Shown: positions 20,854 to 30,554 of the stretch, in pieces | Layout of the letters: each line of letters opens with the position of its first letter | How positions within the stretch are numbered: the first letter of the stretch is position 1 | NCBI RefSeq assembly: GCF_003151255.1 | Contig: NZ_CP029481.1 | Location: 2,232,001-2,296,000, forward strand | From: Microvirga sp. 17 mud 1-3 | GTDB taxonomy: Bacteria; Pseudomonadota; Alphaproteobacteria; Rhizobiales; Beijerinckiaceae | Direction of reading: 5' to 3' | Length of the DNA: 64,000 nucleotides | Notes under the pieces: generated by a model | Databases searched by the model: none | Told to the model about the DNA's origin: nothing | What the model saw: the letters and a program-made list of their open reading frames with translations, nothing else | Position numbers and translations under genes: made by a program

Positions 20854-21818
20854 GGAAAGAGATCATAGGGCAGCGCCCCGATCCGGATCAGGTAGAGCAA
20901 GGCCGTCAGGGAGATCGTGGACGCCACGGTTCCCACGAGCACGCAGGCGGAGGCGCGCTCCACGCCGATATTGTACTGCGTGGAGATCACGAAGATGTTC
21001 AGGGCGGGCGGAAGGGCCGCCATGGTCACGGCCGCATAGGTCCAGACGGGCCCGAAATCCCCCAGGGCCGAGAGCAGGAACCAGACCAGGAACGGATGCA
21101 GCACCAGCTTGACGACGACGAGGGCTGGCACCTCCCCGGGGATGCGCCAGAGCGGCCGGAGCGCGACCGTCACGCCGAGGATGAACAGAGCGCAGGGCGC
21201 CGCCGCGCCGGAGAGCCATGTCACCATCTGGTCAAGCGCCGAGGGAAGCTTCAGGTGCAGAGTGCTCGCCGCGACGCCCAGCGCCGTCGCCACGTTGAAG
21301 GGATGCGTGAGGATCCGCCATACGATCCGCCGGAGGGTGGCGCCGAGGGTGAGCTTCTCGAGCCCGGCCATGGACATGAGCAGCGGCACGAGCGTGAACA
21401 GGAGCAGGTTGTCGAACACGAAGATCAGGACGACCGGCGCACTGGCGGCCGCCCCGATGGCCGCCAGGACAAGCGGAGGGCCCATATAGCCCACGTTCGA
21501 ATAGGATCCCGCTACCCCCTGCATGACCGATTGGGCCAGATCCCGCGTGTGCCGCCAGCCGGCTGCGAAAGAGAGGAGGAAGGCGCAGAAGGTCGCAGTC
21601 GTGGTGGCCAGCACGAAAGGCCAATTGGTCAACTGGTCCAGGGATTTGTCGGCGATGAGGCGATAGAAAAGGCAGGGCAGCGCCACATAGATGAGGAAGA
21701 ACTGCATCCAGGCGAGCCCGGCTTCAGGCTGCTTCACGACCCTGCCGCAGAAGAAACCGAGGCCGATCAACCCGAAAAAGGGCGCAAGAAGGTTGATCAG
21801 CCCGAGCAGGTCGGACAT
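20850..21818 (-). CDS. AEC-family transporter
   Basis: A 322-residue integral membrane protein of the auxin efflux carrier (AEC) family with about ten hydrophobic helices in two halves. YSNVGYMGPPLVLAAIG and the C-terminal AALPPALNIFVISTQYN are the paired family motifs. Bacterial members such as MdcF and MleP move malonate, malate or similar acids; the substrate here is unknown. The stop overlaps that of the convergent monooxygenase by four bases. Confidence 0.88.
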   Translation of the reverse strand: MSDLLGLINLLAPFFGLIGLGFFCGRVVKQPEAGLAWMQFFLIYVALPCLFYRLIADKSLDQLTNWPFVLATTTATFCAFLLSFAAGWRHTRDLAQSVMQGVAGSYSNVGYMGPPLVLAAIGAAASAPVVLIFVFDNLLLFTLVPLLMSMAGLEKLTLGATLRRIVWRILTHPFNVATALGVAASTLHLKLPSALDQMVTWLSGAAAPCALFILGVTVALRPLWRIPGEVPALVVVKLVLHPFLVWFLLSALGDFGPVWTYAAVTMAALPPALNIFVISTQYNIGVERASACVLVGTVASTISLTALLYLIRIGALPYDLFP

Positions 21819-22009
21819 CGCGGGCTCCCGTGGCAGAATCGCTCAAGGCGTCTTCTGGCGGGATTCATGGGATGCAGCAATGCCGCAGGAGAAGGTCGCG
21901 CCAGACGGGATCGCAACCCTCGCGCCAAAAACCGGTCTCGGGATCGTGACGCCTTGCGGTTTGGAGAATTGAGCCGGGGTCTCTATATCCCCGTCATGGA
22001 GTTCAAGTC

Positions 22010-22339
22010 ATGAAAGCGGGTTTCGCCAAATTCGCGATCGGCCAAGTGGTGAAGCACCGGCTCTTCGAGTTCCGGGGTCTGATCTTCGACGTGGATCCGG
22101 AATTCGACAACACCGAGGAATGGTGGCTGTCGATTCCCGAAGAAATCAGGCCGGACAAGGAGCAGCCCTTCTATCACCTCTTCGCCGAAAACGCCGAGAC
22201 CGAGTACATCGCCTATGTGTCGGAGCAGAACCTCGTGCCGGATTCTTCGGCCGAGCCGCTGCGCAACCCGATGATCGGCGAGTTGTTCGACCGGGACGAG
22301 AGGGGTCGCTACCGGGCCAAACCCATCCTGGCGCACTAG
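22010..22339 (+). CDS. hspQ: Heat shock protein HspQ (hemimethylated-DNA-binding family)
   Basis: A 109-residue protein of the HspQ/YccV family. KFAIGQVVKHRLFEFRGLIFDVDP is the conserved opening and QPFYHLFAEN and YVSEQNLVPD are later signatures. In enterobacteria it is a heat-shock protein that influences DnaA stability and protease activity. The ATG at 22010 follows GGAGTTCAAGTC. It stands alone and is closed by a strong hairpin shared with the convergent ialB-like gene. Confidence 0.94.
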   Translation: MKAGFAKFAIGQVVKHRLFEFRGLIFDVDPEFDNTEEWWLSIPEEIRPDKEQPFYHLFAENAETEYIAYVSEQNLVPDSSAEPLRNPMIGELFDRDERGRYRAKPILAH

Positions 22340-22363
22340 CGCCAGCCCTTACAGCCAAAAAGC

Positions 22364-22391
22364 AAAACGCCGGGCTTTCGCCCGGCGTTTT
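22364..22391. terminator. Bidirectional intrinsic terminator, hspQ / IalB-like gene
   Basis: A perfect 12-base-pair stem (AAAACGCCGGGC / GCCCGGCGTTTT) with loop TTTC. It lies between two convergent genes and has a T run on the plus side and, because the stem begins with four As, a T run on the minus strand too. It can end transcription from both sides. Confidence 0.92.
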
Positions 22392-22410
22392 TGTGTTGTT
22401 CGCCCGTGCC

Positions 22411-23175
22411 TTACGGCTTCGGAGCGGGCGCCGCAGGGGCTCCCGGAGCGGCGGGTGCCGCCGAGGCGTCGCCACCGAGCTTCTTGCGAAGCTCTTCGCT
22501 CTTCTTCTCGAGTTCTTCCTGCAGCTTCTTCTGCTGCTCTTCGAGCACCTTCGGGTCGATCGGCGGGCCGTCGAAGGCCTTGCCGAAGCCCGCTGCCGGC
22601 ACCGCGAAGGTGACGAGGCGGCCCGCCTGGTTCTGGACGCTCACGTTGAGGTTCTGCCCCTTCTTCATGGCGGCTACGAAATCGTCCTTCACCTCGGCTT
22701 CCGCGAAGCAGCCGTTGGGGAAGCAGATGGCGTATTTGCCGTCGGTCGGCCCACCCTGGTCCACCGCGAAGCGGATGCCGGGCTGCAGGAGCAGGCCGAG
22801 CGGCATGAGGAAGCGGACGATCTTCTTGTTCTGGGGGCCCTTCACGTCATAGAGCGCTACCGCCAGGACCGGCTGGCCCTGGTCAGACACGAAGTCGCGG
22901 GTCGTGTAGCAGATTTCGGTGTTGCTCCCCTGGTCCTTGCCGCAGACCTTCGTCCAGTCCGGCTGGGAAGGCTCAGCCTTCACCTGCACGACCATCGGTC
23001 CGGTATTCTGGGACTGCTGCTGCTGAGCCGGCTGGCTCTGCGTGGCGGCCGGGGGCTTGGCGGGAGCGGCGGGCTTCGTCTGCGCCAGAGCCGGCACTGC
23101 ACTCAGGGCGAGCGCCATGGCGGCGGTCAGGCCACGGGTACCCCCCAGGCTCGCGAGGCGGGTCGCGAATGACAT
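22411..23175 (-). CDS. Invasion-associated locus B (IalB) family protein
   Basis: A 254-residue secreted protein. A signal peptide ends near residue 31 (PALAQ), followed by a low-complexity Pro/Ala/Gln linker to about residue 58. The IalB domain follows, with WTKVCGKDQ, EICYTTRD and the paired cysteines in CFPNGCFAEAEV. A charged helix near residues 212-235 and an Ala/Pro-rich tail end the protein. IalB was named for Bartonella erythrocyte invasion, but the family is general in Rhizobiales and its biochemical role is unsettled. The gene diverges from the YejA-like gene. Confidence 0.9.
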   Translation of the reverse strand: MSFATRLASLGGTRGLTAAMALALSAVPALAQTKPAAPAKPPAATQSQPAQQQQSQNTGPMVVQVKAEPSQPDWTKVCGKDQGSNTEICYTTRDFVSDQGQPVLAVALYDVKGPQNKKIVRFLMPLGLLLQPGIRFAVDQGGPTDGKYAICFPNGCFAEAEVKDDFVAAMKKGQNLNVSVQNQAGRLVTFAVPAAGFGKAFDGPPIDPKVLEEQQKKLQEELEKKSEELRKKLGGDASAAPAAPGAPAAPAPKP

Positions 23176-23351
23176 GTCGTAGATCCTCTATTTCAGTCGA
23201 AAGGTCGGCTTCTGGATTGGCCGTATACTCGGCGCGGGATGTAACCTTCAAGGGGACGGTGAATCTTTGCCGATTAAGGCGAAGACATGACGGGTCGCGC
23301 TCCTTTAACCTTTCGTGGATTAGGTTTCCAGTCGCTCCGGGCAACTTTCTT

Positions 23352-23357
23352 TATAAT
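23352..23357 (+). promoter_or_regulatory. Candidate -10 element of the YejA-like gene
   Basis: An exact TATAAT lies 36 bases upstream of the YejA-like start, in an AT-rich patch within otherwise GC-rich DNA. I see no good -35 hexamer at 16-18 bases, so promoter strength is uncertain. Confidence 0.4.
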
Positions 23358-23392
23358 ATTCCACCCCTCTGCCGCCCCGGAACCGAAGGGCC

Positions 23393-25204
23393 ATGAAGCT
23401 CCTGCGTCTCGCAATCCTGGGAATTTTCGCCGCATCGAGCATGGCTCTAGCGGGGTTGGCGCCTGCCGTTTCGGCCGAGCCGGCGCGGCATGGAATCGCC
23501 ATGCACGGCGAGCCCGCCCTGCCGGAAGGCTTCCCTCACCTGCCCTATGCGGACCCCCATGCCCCCCGCGGCGGGCGAATCACCCTTGCGCTCCAGGGCA
23601 GTTTCGACAGCCTCAATCCGCTGATCGTGTTGGGCGTCGCGCCCGATGTGGTGCCGCGCTACGTCCTCCAGAGCATGATGATGCGCTCCATGGACGAGCC
23701 ATTCACGGTCTACGGGCTGGTCGCCCGCTCGGCCGAGATCCCGGAGGACCGGAGCACCGTCACGTTCAATCTCGACCCCCGAGCCCGCTTTTCGGACGGG
23801 CAGCCGCTCACGGCCAAGGATGTGCGTTTCACCTTCGAGCTGCTGCGCAAGTACGGAAAACCCTTCTACCGTTCGAGCCTCGGGCAGGTCCGGGCCGTCG
23901 CCATCGAGAATCCTCATCGGATCAGGTTCGACCTCACCGGCTCCAATGATCGGGAACTGCCCCTCAACATCGCCATGATGCCGATCTTCGCGGCTCACGC
24001 GACAGATCCGGGGGCCTTCGACAAGACGACCCTGACCCCGCCCGTGGGCTCAGGGCCGTATGAGATCACCGAAGTGCGGCCAGGAGAGCGGGTCGTGCTG
24101 AAGCGCCGGCAGGATTACTGGGGCAAGGATCTGCCAATCATGCGCGGGCTCTTTAACTTCGAGGAGATCCGTTACGATTTCTATCGTGATGCCAATACGA
24201 TGTTCGAAGCCTTTAAGGTGGGACTTTATGATTACCGGCTGGAAGGAGACCCGGACCGGTGGTCGACCGGATACGATTTTCCCGCCGTCCGGGACGGCCG
24301 GGTCGTCATGGAAACCTTGCCGATCCGCACCCCAAAGGGAATGAACGGCTTCGTCTTCAATACGCGTCGCAACCTTTTCTCGGACGTGCGCGTGCGGGAG
24401 GCTCTCGGCCACCTGTTCGATTTCGAGTGGGTAAACCGGAACCTGTATTACGGCCTCCTCACCCGGTCGGGCAGCTACTTCGCCGGGTCGGACCTGTCTT
24501 CCACAGGGCGTCCGGCAGGCGAGCAGGAACTCTCGCTCCTGGCGCCTTTCCCAGGCGCGGTCAGAGAGGACATTCTCGAGGGGCGCTGGGCGCCGCCCTC
24601 CTCAGACGGCTCCGGCCGCGACAGGGATCAGGCCCGTGAGGCGCTGCGGATCCTCGACAAGGCCGGCTGGGCGCTGGAGAGCGGCATCCTCCGGCGAAAA
24701 GGCAGCCGCGAGCCCTTCACGTTCGAAATGCTCGTCAATTCCCGCCAGCAGGAGAGGATGGCCCTCAACTTCTCTCAGTCCCTCGCCCGGATCGGCATCA
24801 CGGCCCGTGTTCGGCTCGTGGACGACGTGCAGTATTGGCGGCGCCTGTCCACCTTCGATTTCGATATGGTGCAATGGGTCTGGCCCGCCTCGGCCTCACC
24901 CGGTAACGAGCAGCGGAACAGATGGAGCATGGCGGCCGCCCAGCGCGGAGGCTCCCTCAATTATTCGGGGGCAGCCTCCCCAGCCGTCGACCGGATGATC
25001 GACGCCCTTCTGGAAGCAAGAACCCGGGAGGATTTCGTCGCCGCCGTTCGTGCCCTGGACCGTGCCCTTCTTTCAGGTTTCTACGTGGTGCCGCTGTTTT
25101 ACCTGAACGATCAATGGCTTGCCCACCGGGCAGGTCTGAAACGTCCCGAGAGGCTCCCCCTCCTGGGTACCAATATCGACACTTGGTGGTGGCAAACCCG
25201 ATAG
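23393..25204 (+). CDS. YejA-like extracellular solute-binding protein (peptide ABC importer)
   Basis: A 603-residue periplasmic binding protein of SBP family 5. A signal peptide of about 28 residues (ending VSAEPARHG) is followed by MHGEPALPEGFPHLPYADP and GGRITLALQGSFDSLNP, typical of YejA-type proteins that bind microcin C-like or other oligopeptides. PPVGSGPYEI and RVREALGHLFDFEWVNRNLYYG are further family blocks. No permease or ATPase genes adjoin it, so it must work with an importer encoded elsewhere. Confidence 0.9.
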   Translation: MKLLRLAILGIFAASSMALAGLAPAVSAEPARHGIAMHGEPALPEGFPHLPYADPHAPRGGRITLALQGSFDSLNPLIVLGVAPDVVPRYVLQSMMMRSMDEPFTVYGLVARSAEIPEDRSTVTFNLDPRARFSDGQPLTAKDVRFTFELLRKYGKPFYRSSLGQVRAVAIENPHRIRFDLTGSNDRELPLNIAMMPIFAAHATDPGAFDKTTLTPPVGSGPYEITEVRPGERVVLKRRQDYWGKDLPIMRGLFNFEEIRYDFYRDANTMFEAFKVGLYDYRLEGDPDRWSTGYDFPAVRDGRVVMETLPIRTPKGMNGFVFNTRRNLFSDVRVREALGHLFDFEWVNRNLYYGLLTRSGSYFAGSDLSSTGRPAGEQELSLLAPFPGAVREDILEGRWAPPSSDGSGRDRDQAREALRILDKAGWALESGILRRKGSREPFTFEMLVNSRQQERMALNFSQSLARIGITARVRLVDDVQYWRRLSTFDFDMVQWVWPASASPGNEQRNRWSMAAAQRGGSLNYSGAASPAVDRMIDALLEARTREDFVAAVRALDRALLSGFYVVPLFYLNDQWLAHRAGLKRPERLPLLGTNIDTWWWQTR

Positions 25205-25329
25205 GTAAAGACCGTCGGGATTAGCTTGGCTGTTCCATTGCGGTTCATCTCCCGTATGAAACAAATGGTCCCGTCGCACGTTGACGGCGTACCCTCCCAT
25301 GCCGCCAAGCTTCGCTGCAGGAAACCGAA

Positions 25330-25673
25330 ATGACCGGATTGCAGAAGGTTCTCGTCGTCGATAACGGTGAGCGCGAACCAGACGGCGCCCTGTCGGCAGA
25401 ACTCGCCGGCATGGGCTATGCCAGCGTCACGGCCCCCTACGAGGCGGCTGACGACGTCCTGGCGACCATGCCGAGCCCGGCTGCCGTGGTGCTCCAGATG
25501 CCGCGCCATGCCAATTGGGCTGAGCGCCGCCGTTTCCTCGAACTCGCCCACCGGCTACGCAGCACTCTATCCCGAGCGGTGTGCCGGTCCTTATCACGGG
25601 GGGCGTGAGCGGCGCCCTGACGATGATCCAGAATGAGCTCGGAGCCCAGGCGGTCGCCGGTCCCGACCGCTGA
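25330..25673 (+). pseudogene. Receiver-like (pseudo-REC) protein, frameshifted
   Basis: The first frame codes for a receiver-like start (KVLVVDNGEREPDGALSAEL) and ends at 25608 after nonsense sequence. Another frame continues the fold with GVPVLITGGVSGALTMIQNE and stops at 25673. Adding one base near 25560-25569 joins them into about 114 residues. The usual phospho-acceptor strand reads AAVVLQMPRH, with no Asp, so even the restored protein would be a non-phosphorylated pseudo-receiver. It is preceded by the YejA-like gene and converges on the serine hydrolase. It may be decayed or a consensus error. Confidence 0.6.
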
Positions 25674-25676
25674 GAA

Positions 25677-26567
25677 TCATCCATGTAGAAGGCCGAGCGC
25701 CTGCCCTTCCGTGATCCCCTGGTCCTCGGCAGTTCTGAACACCGCCGCCGTCCGGCCTGAAGCCGAAAGGGCACGATAGACTGCAATCGTGCTTCCCGGC
25801 CCTCCGCCCGTGTGGCCCGCCACGGACCCGGCCGTCATCTCGCCGCACATGATTCCGAGCCCGTAGCCAGGCTGGATCCAGGGGCGCCCGGGAATCGGTC
25901 CAGGGAGGCAAAAGGGCGTCGCAATCTCGTCCCTTAGCGCATCCGGCAGCAATGGCCCCTCGAAGAGGCGATGAAGGAGTAGAGCTGCCTCCGCAACGGT
26001 CCCCACCAACAGGCCGTGATAGACCCAGCCCGGATGATATCCCGCTGCGCCCATCGTAACGCCGTTAAGGTCCTCGGGTGTCGCGGCAACTCGCGCTCCC
26101 TCGATGCCGAGGGGCCTGAGAACACACTGGCGCAGCGCCGAGTCGAGGGGAAGCTGCAGGTGCTCCTCTATCAGGCGAGCCACGAACGCATAGCCGATGT
26201 TGGAGTAGTGCCAGCGGTGTCCCGGCTCATAGAGTAGCCGGTCCGCATCCAGCTGGCCGCATAATTCCTCGAAGGACCACGGCTCATCGCCACTCGCGAC
26301 GGCTGCGTGATAAGCGGCGAGCTCGCCGTAATTCGTCAGGCCGGACCGGTGCTGGAGCAATTGCCTCAAGGTATAGGGCCGCCCCGGCAAGGCTGCGTCG
26401 AGGGGCAGGGCGCCGTCCCGGACGAGGGTGAGCGCGGCCGCCGCCAGGACTGTCTTGGTAAAACTCCACCACGGCACGAGAAGGTCCGCATCGTGGGAAG
26501 CCACGACCCTGCCGCCGTCCACGATGGCCCAGCACGTGCCTGGGAAAACTCCCCGGCCCTCCCCCAT
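25677..26567 (-). CDS. Serine hydrolase, beta-lactamase/PBP4*-like
   Basis: A 296-residue class C beta-lactamase-fold hydrolase without a signal peptide. The catalytic SxxK is Ser35-Phe-Thr-Lys38, the second motif is Tyr121-Ser-Asn, and the third motif is HTGGGPG near residue 252. Members include esterases, peptidases and carboxypeptidases, so the substrate is open. The absence of a signal peptide suggests a cytosolic enzyme. Its ATG lies three bases after the mfd stop in the same direction, so it is probably cotranscribed and translationally coupled with mfd. Confidence 0.87.
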   Translation of the reverse strand: MGEGRGVFPGTCWAIVDGGRVVASHDADLLVPWWSFTKTVLAAAALTLVRDGALPLDAALPGRPYTLRQLLQHRSGLTNYGELAAYHAAVASGDEPWSFEELCGQLDADRLLYEPGHRWHYSNIGYAFVARLIEEHLQLPLDSALRQCVLRPLGIEGARVAATPEDLNGVTMGAAGYHPGWVYHGLLVGTVAEAALLLHRLFEGPLLPDALRDEIATPFCLPGPIPGRPWIQPGYGLGIMCGEMTAGSVAGHTGGGPGSTIAVYRALSASGRTAAVFRTAEDQGITEGQALGLLHG

Positions 26568-26570
26568 GCG

Positions 26571-29500
26571 TCAGGCTGCCTTCTTCTCGGCGATCCGCAC
26601 GAGGCTCCGGAGGATGGATGTGGTGGCCTTGATGCGATCGTCGGCGCCCTCGACCTCCCGGATGAACACGATCTTCATGTCCGGGCGGACCTTCGCGAAG
26701 GAACCCTGCTCCGCCACGTAGGATACAAGCCCGGCCGGGTTCGCAAAGGAGTTGTCCCTGAAGGAGACGATGATCCCCTTCGGTCCGCCATCGACCTTCT
26801 CGACATTGGCACGGCGGCACAGGACCTTGATCGACATGATCTTGAGAAGCTGGCCGACCTCGGCCGGCAAGGGTCCGAAGCGGTCGATGAGCTCCGCGCC
26901 AAAGGCGTCGATCTCGTCGTCCGTCTCCAGGGTCGAAAGCCTGCGATAGAGACCCAGGCGCAGTTGGAGGTCCTGCACGTAGGTCTCTGGGATCATCACG
27001 GGGGCCCCGACTGCGATGGACGGCGACCACTGGTCCTCGGCGGGCTCTTCGATGCCGGCCTTGAGCTGGGCCACCGCCTCCTCCAGCATCTGCTGATAGA
27101 GCTCGTAGCCGACCTCCTTGATGTGGCCGGACTGCTCCTCGCCGAGAAGGTTGCCGGCGCCGCGGATGTCGAGGTCGTGCGAGGCGAGCTGGAAGCCAGC
27201 GCCGAGCGTGTCGAGGCTCTGCAGGACCTTAAGCCGCCGCTCGGCCTGGACCGTCATGGGCTTGTTGGCCGGCACGGAAAACAGCGCATAGGCCCGGGTC
27301 TTCGAGCGGCCCACGCGCCCGCGCAGCTGGTAGAGCTGGGACAGGCCGAACATGTCCGCCCGGTGGACAATGAGCGTGTTGGCGGTCGGAATATCGAGGC
27401 CCGATTCCACGATGGTAGTGGAGAGCAGCACGTCGTACTTGCCCTCGTAGAAGGCCGTCATGACGTCTTCCAATTGGCCCGCCGCCATCTGGCCGTGGGC
27501 CACTGCCACTTTCGCCTCCGGCACCTCCTTGTCCAGGAAGGCCTTGACCTCGCCGAGATCGTCGAGGCGCGGCACTACGTAGAAGGCTTGCCCGCCCCGA
27601 TACCGCTCGCGCAAGAGCGCCTCGCGGATCAGAAGCGGATCGAATGGCGTCACGAAGGTGCGCACCGCCAGGCGGTCGACGGGCGGCGTGGTGATGAGGG
27701 ACAATTCCCGCACGCCCGTGAGCGCGAGCTGGAGAGTGCGCGGGATCGGCGTCGCCGACAGGGTCAGCACATGGACCTCGGCGCGCAGCTCCTTCAGGCG
27801 CTCCTTGTGGGCGACACCGAAATGCTGCTCCTCGTCCACAACGATCAGACCGAGATCCTTGAACTTGATCGCTTTGCCGAGAAGCGCGTGGGTCCCGACC
27901 ACGATGTCGACTGACCCGTCAGTCAGTCCCTCTTTGACCTTCTTCATCTCGGCCGTGGGCACGAAGCGGGAGGCCTGCGCGATGTTGAGCGGCAGGCCGC
28001 GGAAGCGCTCCGTGAAGGTCTTGAAATGCTGGCGGGCCAGGAGCGTCGTCGGAACGACCACGGCGACTTGCTTGCCGTTCATGGCAGACACGAAGGCGGC
28101 CCGGAGCGCAACTTCCGTCTTGCCGAAGCCCACGTCGCCGCAGACCAGACGGTCCATCGGGCGGCCGGAGCCGAGATCGTCCAGCACCGCGTCGATGGCA
28201 TTGAGCTGATCCTCGGTCTCCTCGTAGGGGAAGCGGGCCGCGAACTCGTCGTAGAGACCGTCCGGAGGCGCAAGGCGTGGCGCATCCTTGAGGATGCGGG
28301 AAGCGGCGATCTTCATGAGCGCACCCGCCATCTCACGGATGCGCTGCTTCATGCGGGCCTTACGCGCCTGCCAGGCGCCGCCGCCGAGCTTGTCGAGCTG
28401 GACCTCCATCTCCTCGGACCCGTAGCGGGTCAGAAGCTCGATGTTCTCGACAGGCAGGAAGAGCCGGTCACCTCCGGCGTAGTGGAGCTCCAGGCAGTCG
28501 TGGGGGGCGCCTGCCGCCTCGATGGTCCTCAAACCCTCGAACCGGCCGATGCCGTGGTCCACATGGACCACCAGGTCCCCTGGCGTCAGGGCCGCCACCT
28601 CGGTGAGGAAGTCCTGCGGGCGCCGGGATTTGCGCTTCTGCCGCACCAGCCGGTCGCCGAGGATGTCCTGCTCGCTGATGACCACGAGGTCGCCGGCTTC
28701 GAAACCCGCTTCCAGGCTCCAGATCCCGACCGGGATCTCCATGCGTGGCAGGGCCAGCGCGTCGGACAGGCGCGCAACGTGGCTCGTCTGGCGCAGGTCA
28801 TGGTCCTGGAGGACATGGGTCAGCCGCTCGCGGGAGCCTTCCGACCAGGCGCCGAGGATAACGCGCTTGCCGGCGGCCTGAAGGTCGCGGATGTGGCGGA
28901 CAACCGCCTCGAACACGTTGGCGTTCTCGTCCGCCCGCTCGGCGATGAAATTGCGCCCGCGCCGGGCCTCGCAGTCGAGAACGAGGCGCTCGGTCGTTTC
29001 CGGCATTGCGAAGGGCGTCAGCCGGGCGAGCGGCAGGGCAGCGGCCCGCGCGGCCCATTCGTCCGGCTTAAGGTAAAGGGCGTCCGGCGGAAGCGGCCGA
29101 TAGGGCGCGACGCCGGGCTGGTTCTGGCTGAGCCCCTCCCGCCTCGCGTTGTAATAATCCTGAACCTGGGACAGGCGCTCCGCTGCCGCATCGTCCGCCA
29201 GGGTATCGAACACGAAGGGCACGCCCGCCACGTAGTCGAAGAGCGTATCGAGATGGTCGTGGAACAGGGGCAGCCAGTGTTCGAGGCCCGGATAGCGCCG
29301 GCCCTCGCTGATCGCCTCGTAGAGCCGGTCGTCCCGCATCGGTGCCCCGAAGGCCGCCACATAGGTCTGCCGAAAGCGCTTGATGCTTTCGGTCGTGAGC
29401 TGGACCTCGCTCATGGGCACGAGATCGAGGGAGCGCAGGGTTCCCACGGTCCGCTGCGTCTCAGGATCGAAGGAGCGAATCGACTCGAGCGCGTCGCCGA

Positions 29501-30092
29501 AGAAGTCGAGCCGGACGGGGTTCGGCAGTCCGGCCGGATAGAGATCGATGATACCGCCACGCACCGCGTATTCGCCGGTGTCACGGACCGTCCCGGTGCG
29601 CAAGAAGCCGTTGGTTTCGAGCCACTCGACGAGAAGCTTCGTGTCGACCACGTTCCCGGGCGCCGCCGAGAAGGTCTCGGCCGCAATCCGCGCCCGCGGA
29701 GGGACGCGCTGCACCAGGGCGTTGACCGTGGTTGAGAGGATACGCGGGCGCTCTTCCGAGGTCTTCGAGCGCGTCAGCCGCGCCAGGGTCGTCATGCGTT
29801 GGGCGGTCACGCCGGCATTGGGCGAGACCCGGTCGTAGGGCTGGCAGTCCCAGGCCGGGAACGGCAGGATTTCGATCTCGGGTGCGATGAAGCCGAGACC
29901 GTTGACGAAATTCTGCTGCCGCAACCCGTCCCGCGACACGTGGACGAGCACGGCCGGTCCCTCGGCTTTGCCCGACAGGCTCCGGGCGAGGTCGGCGACG
30001 GCAAGCGCGTCGAAGCCGTCCGGAACGCTCGCCAGAGTCAGGTTCAGGCCCTTTTCGAGGGCGGCGACGGCACGGGTCAGAACGGGTTTCAT
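26571..30092 (-). CDS. mfd: Transcription-repair coupling factor Mfd
   Basis: A 1173-residue ATP-dependent translocase that removes stalled RNA polymerase and recruits UvrA to lesions. The N-terminal UvrB-like part has FPAWDCQPYDRVSPN. The RNA polymerase-interaction domain has GDLVVHVDHGIGRFEG. The RecG-like motor has Walker A (GDVGFGKTEVA), the DEEQ box (DEEQHFGV) and SATPIPRTL. The TRCF domain closes the protein. I use ATG 30092; a TTG 12 codons upstream is also open. The sdhE gene lies 75 bases upstream. Confidence 0.97.
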   Translation of the reverse strand: MKPVLTRAVAALEKGLNLTLASVPDGFDALAVADLARSLSGKAEGPAVLVHVSRDGLRQQNFVNGLGFIAPEIEILPFPAWDCQPYDRVSPNAGVTAQRMTTLARLTRSKTSEERPRILSTTVNALVQRVPPRARIAAETFSAAPGNVVDTKLLVEWLETNGFLRTGTVRDTGEYAVRGGIIDLYPAGLPNPVRLDFFGDALESIRSFDPETQRTVGTLRSLDLVPMSEVQLTTESIKRFRQTYVAAFGAPMRDDRLYEAISEGRRYPGLEHWLPLFHDHLDTLFDYVAGVPFVFDTLADDAAAERLSQVQDYYNARREGLSQNQPGVAPYRPLPPDALYLKPDEWAARAAALPLARLTPFAMPETTERLVLDCEARRGRNFIAERADENANVFEAVVRHIRDLQAAGKRVILGAWSEGSRERLTHVLQDHDLRQTSHVARLSDALALPRMEIPVGIWSLEAGFEAGDLVVISEQDILGDRLVRQKRKSRRPQDFLTEVAALTPGDLVVHVDHGIGRFEGLRTIEAAGAPHDCLELHYAGGDRLFLPVENIELLTRYGSEEMEVQLDKLGGGAWQARKARMKQRIREMAGALMKIAASRILKDAPRLAPPDGLYDEFAARFPYEETEDQLNAIDAVLDDLGSGRPMDRLVCGDVGFGKTEVALRAAFVSAMNGKQVAVVVPTTLLARQHFKTFTERFRGLPLNIAQASRFVPTAEMKKVKEGLTDGSVDIVVGTHALLGKAIKFKDLGLIVVDEEQHFGVAHKERLKELRAEVHVLTLSATPIPRTLQLALTGVRELSLITTPPVDRLAVRTFVTPFDPLLIREALLRERYRGGQAFYVVPRLDDLGEVKAFLDKEVPEAKVAVAHGQMAAGQLEDVMTAFYEGKYDVLLSTTIVESGLDIPTANTLIVHRADMFGLSQLYQLRGRVGRSKTRAYALFSVPANKPMTVQAERRLKVLQSLDTLGAGFQLASHDLDIRGAGNLLGEEQSGHIKEVGYELYQQMLEEAVAQLKAGIEEPAEDQWSPSIAVGAPVMIPETYVQDLQLRLGLYRRLSTLETDDEIDAFGAELIDRFGPLPAEVGQLLKIMSIKVLCRRANVEKVDGGPKGIIVSFRDNSFANPAGLVSYVAEQGSFAKVRPDMKIVFIREVEGADDRIKATTSILRSLVRIAEKKAA

Positions 30093-30167
30093 GCAGGTTC
30101 GGCCAAAGAATGAGGAAACGCGAGCCAAGGGGCCCGGTTCGGACGTCCTAAAAGGTTCGAGGCGATG

Positions 30168-30464
30168 TCAGGCGTGGATCGGGCTGGTATGGGAATGAAA
30201 GCCCTTCAGCCGGCGGAACACGGCGCTATCGTAGTTCTCGGGCGTGTCGGCCTCTCCAGTGATCCAGGCGAGCAGGTCCCGGTCCGGCACTTCGATGAGC
30301 CGCTCGAACTCGTCCAGGTCCGCGTCCGACATGGTGCCGATCTCCGCATCGGCGAAGCGGCCCATGATGAGGTCCATCTCCCGCATGCCGCGATGCCAGG
30401 CCCTGTACAAGGTTCTCTTCCGGCGGACGTCGAGATCGGCGCTCGTGCGTGTCGTTCCGCTCAT
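30168..30464 (-). CDS. sdhE: FAD assembly factor SdhE
   Basis: A 98-residue protein of the SdhE/Sdh5 family that promotes covalent flavin attachment to succinate dehydrogenase. The RGxxExD signature is visible as HRGMREMDLIMGRF, followed by the acidic helix LDEFERLIEVPDRDLLAWITG. The ATG at 30464 has GAGAATCTGC upstream. The arrangement recG, sdhE, mfd is conserved in Rhizobiales. The region between sdhE and recG (90 bases) must hold divergent promoters. Confidence 0.93.
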   Translation of the reverse strand: MSGTTRTSADLDVRRKRTLYRAWHRGMREMDLIMGRFADAEIGTMSDADLDEFERLIEVPDRDLLAWITGEADTPENYDSAVFRRLKGFHSHTSPIHA

Positions 30465-30554
30465 GCAGATTCTCCATTTGTTCAGGAATGGCGTCGCGTT
30501 GGGGCGGCTTGGCGGCTATATAACCCTCCGGATCAGTCTTGCACACCCGTTCCC

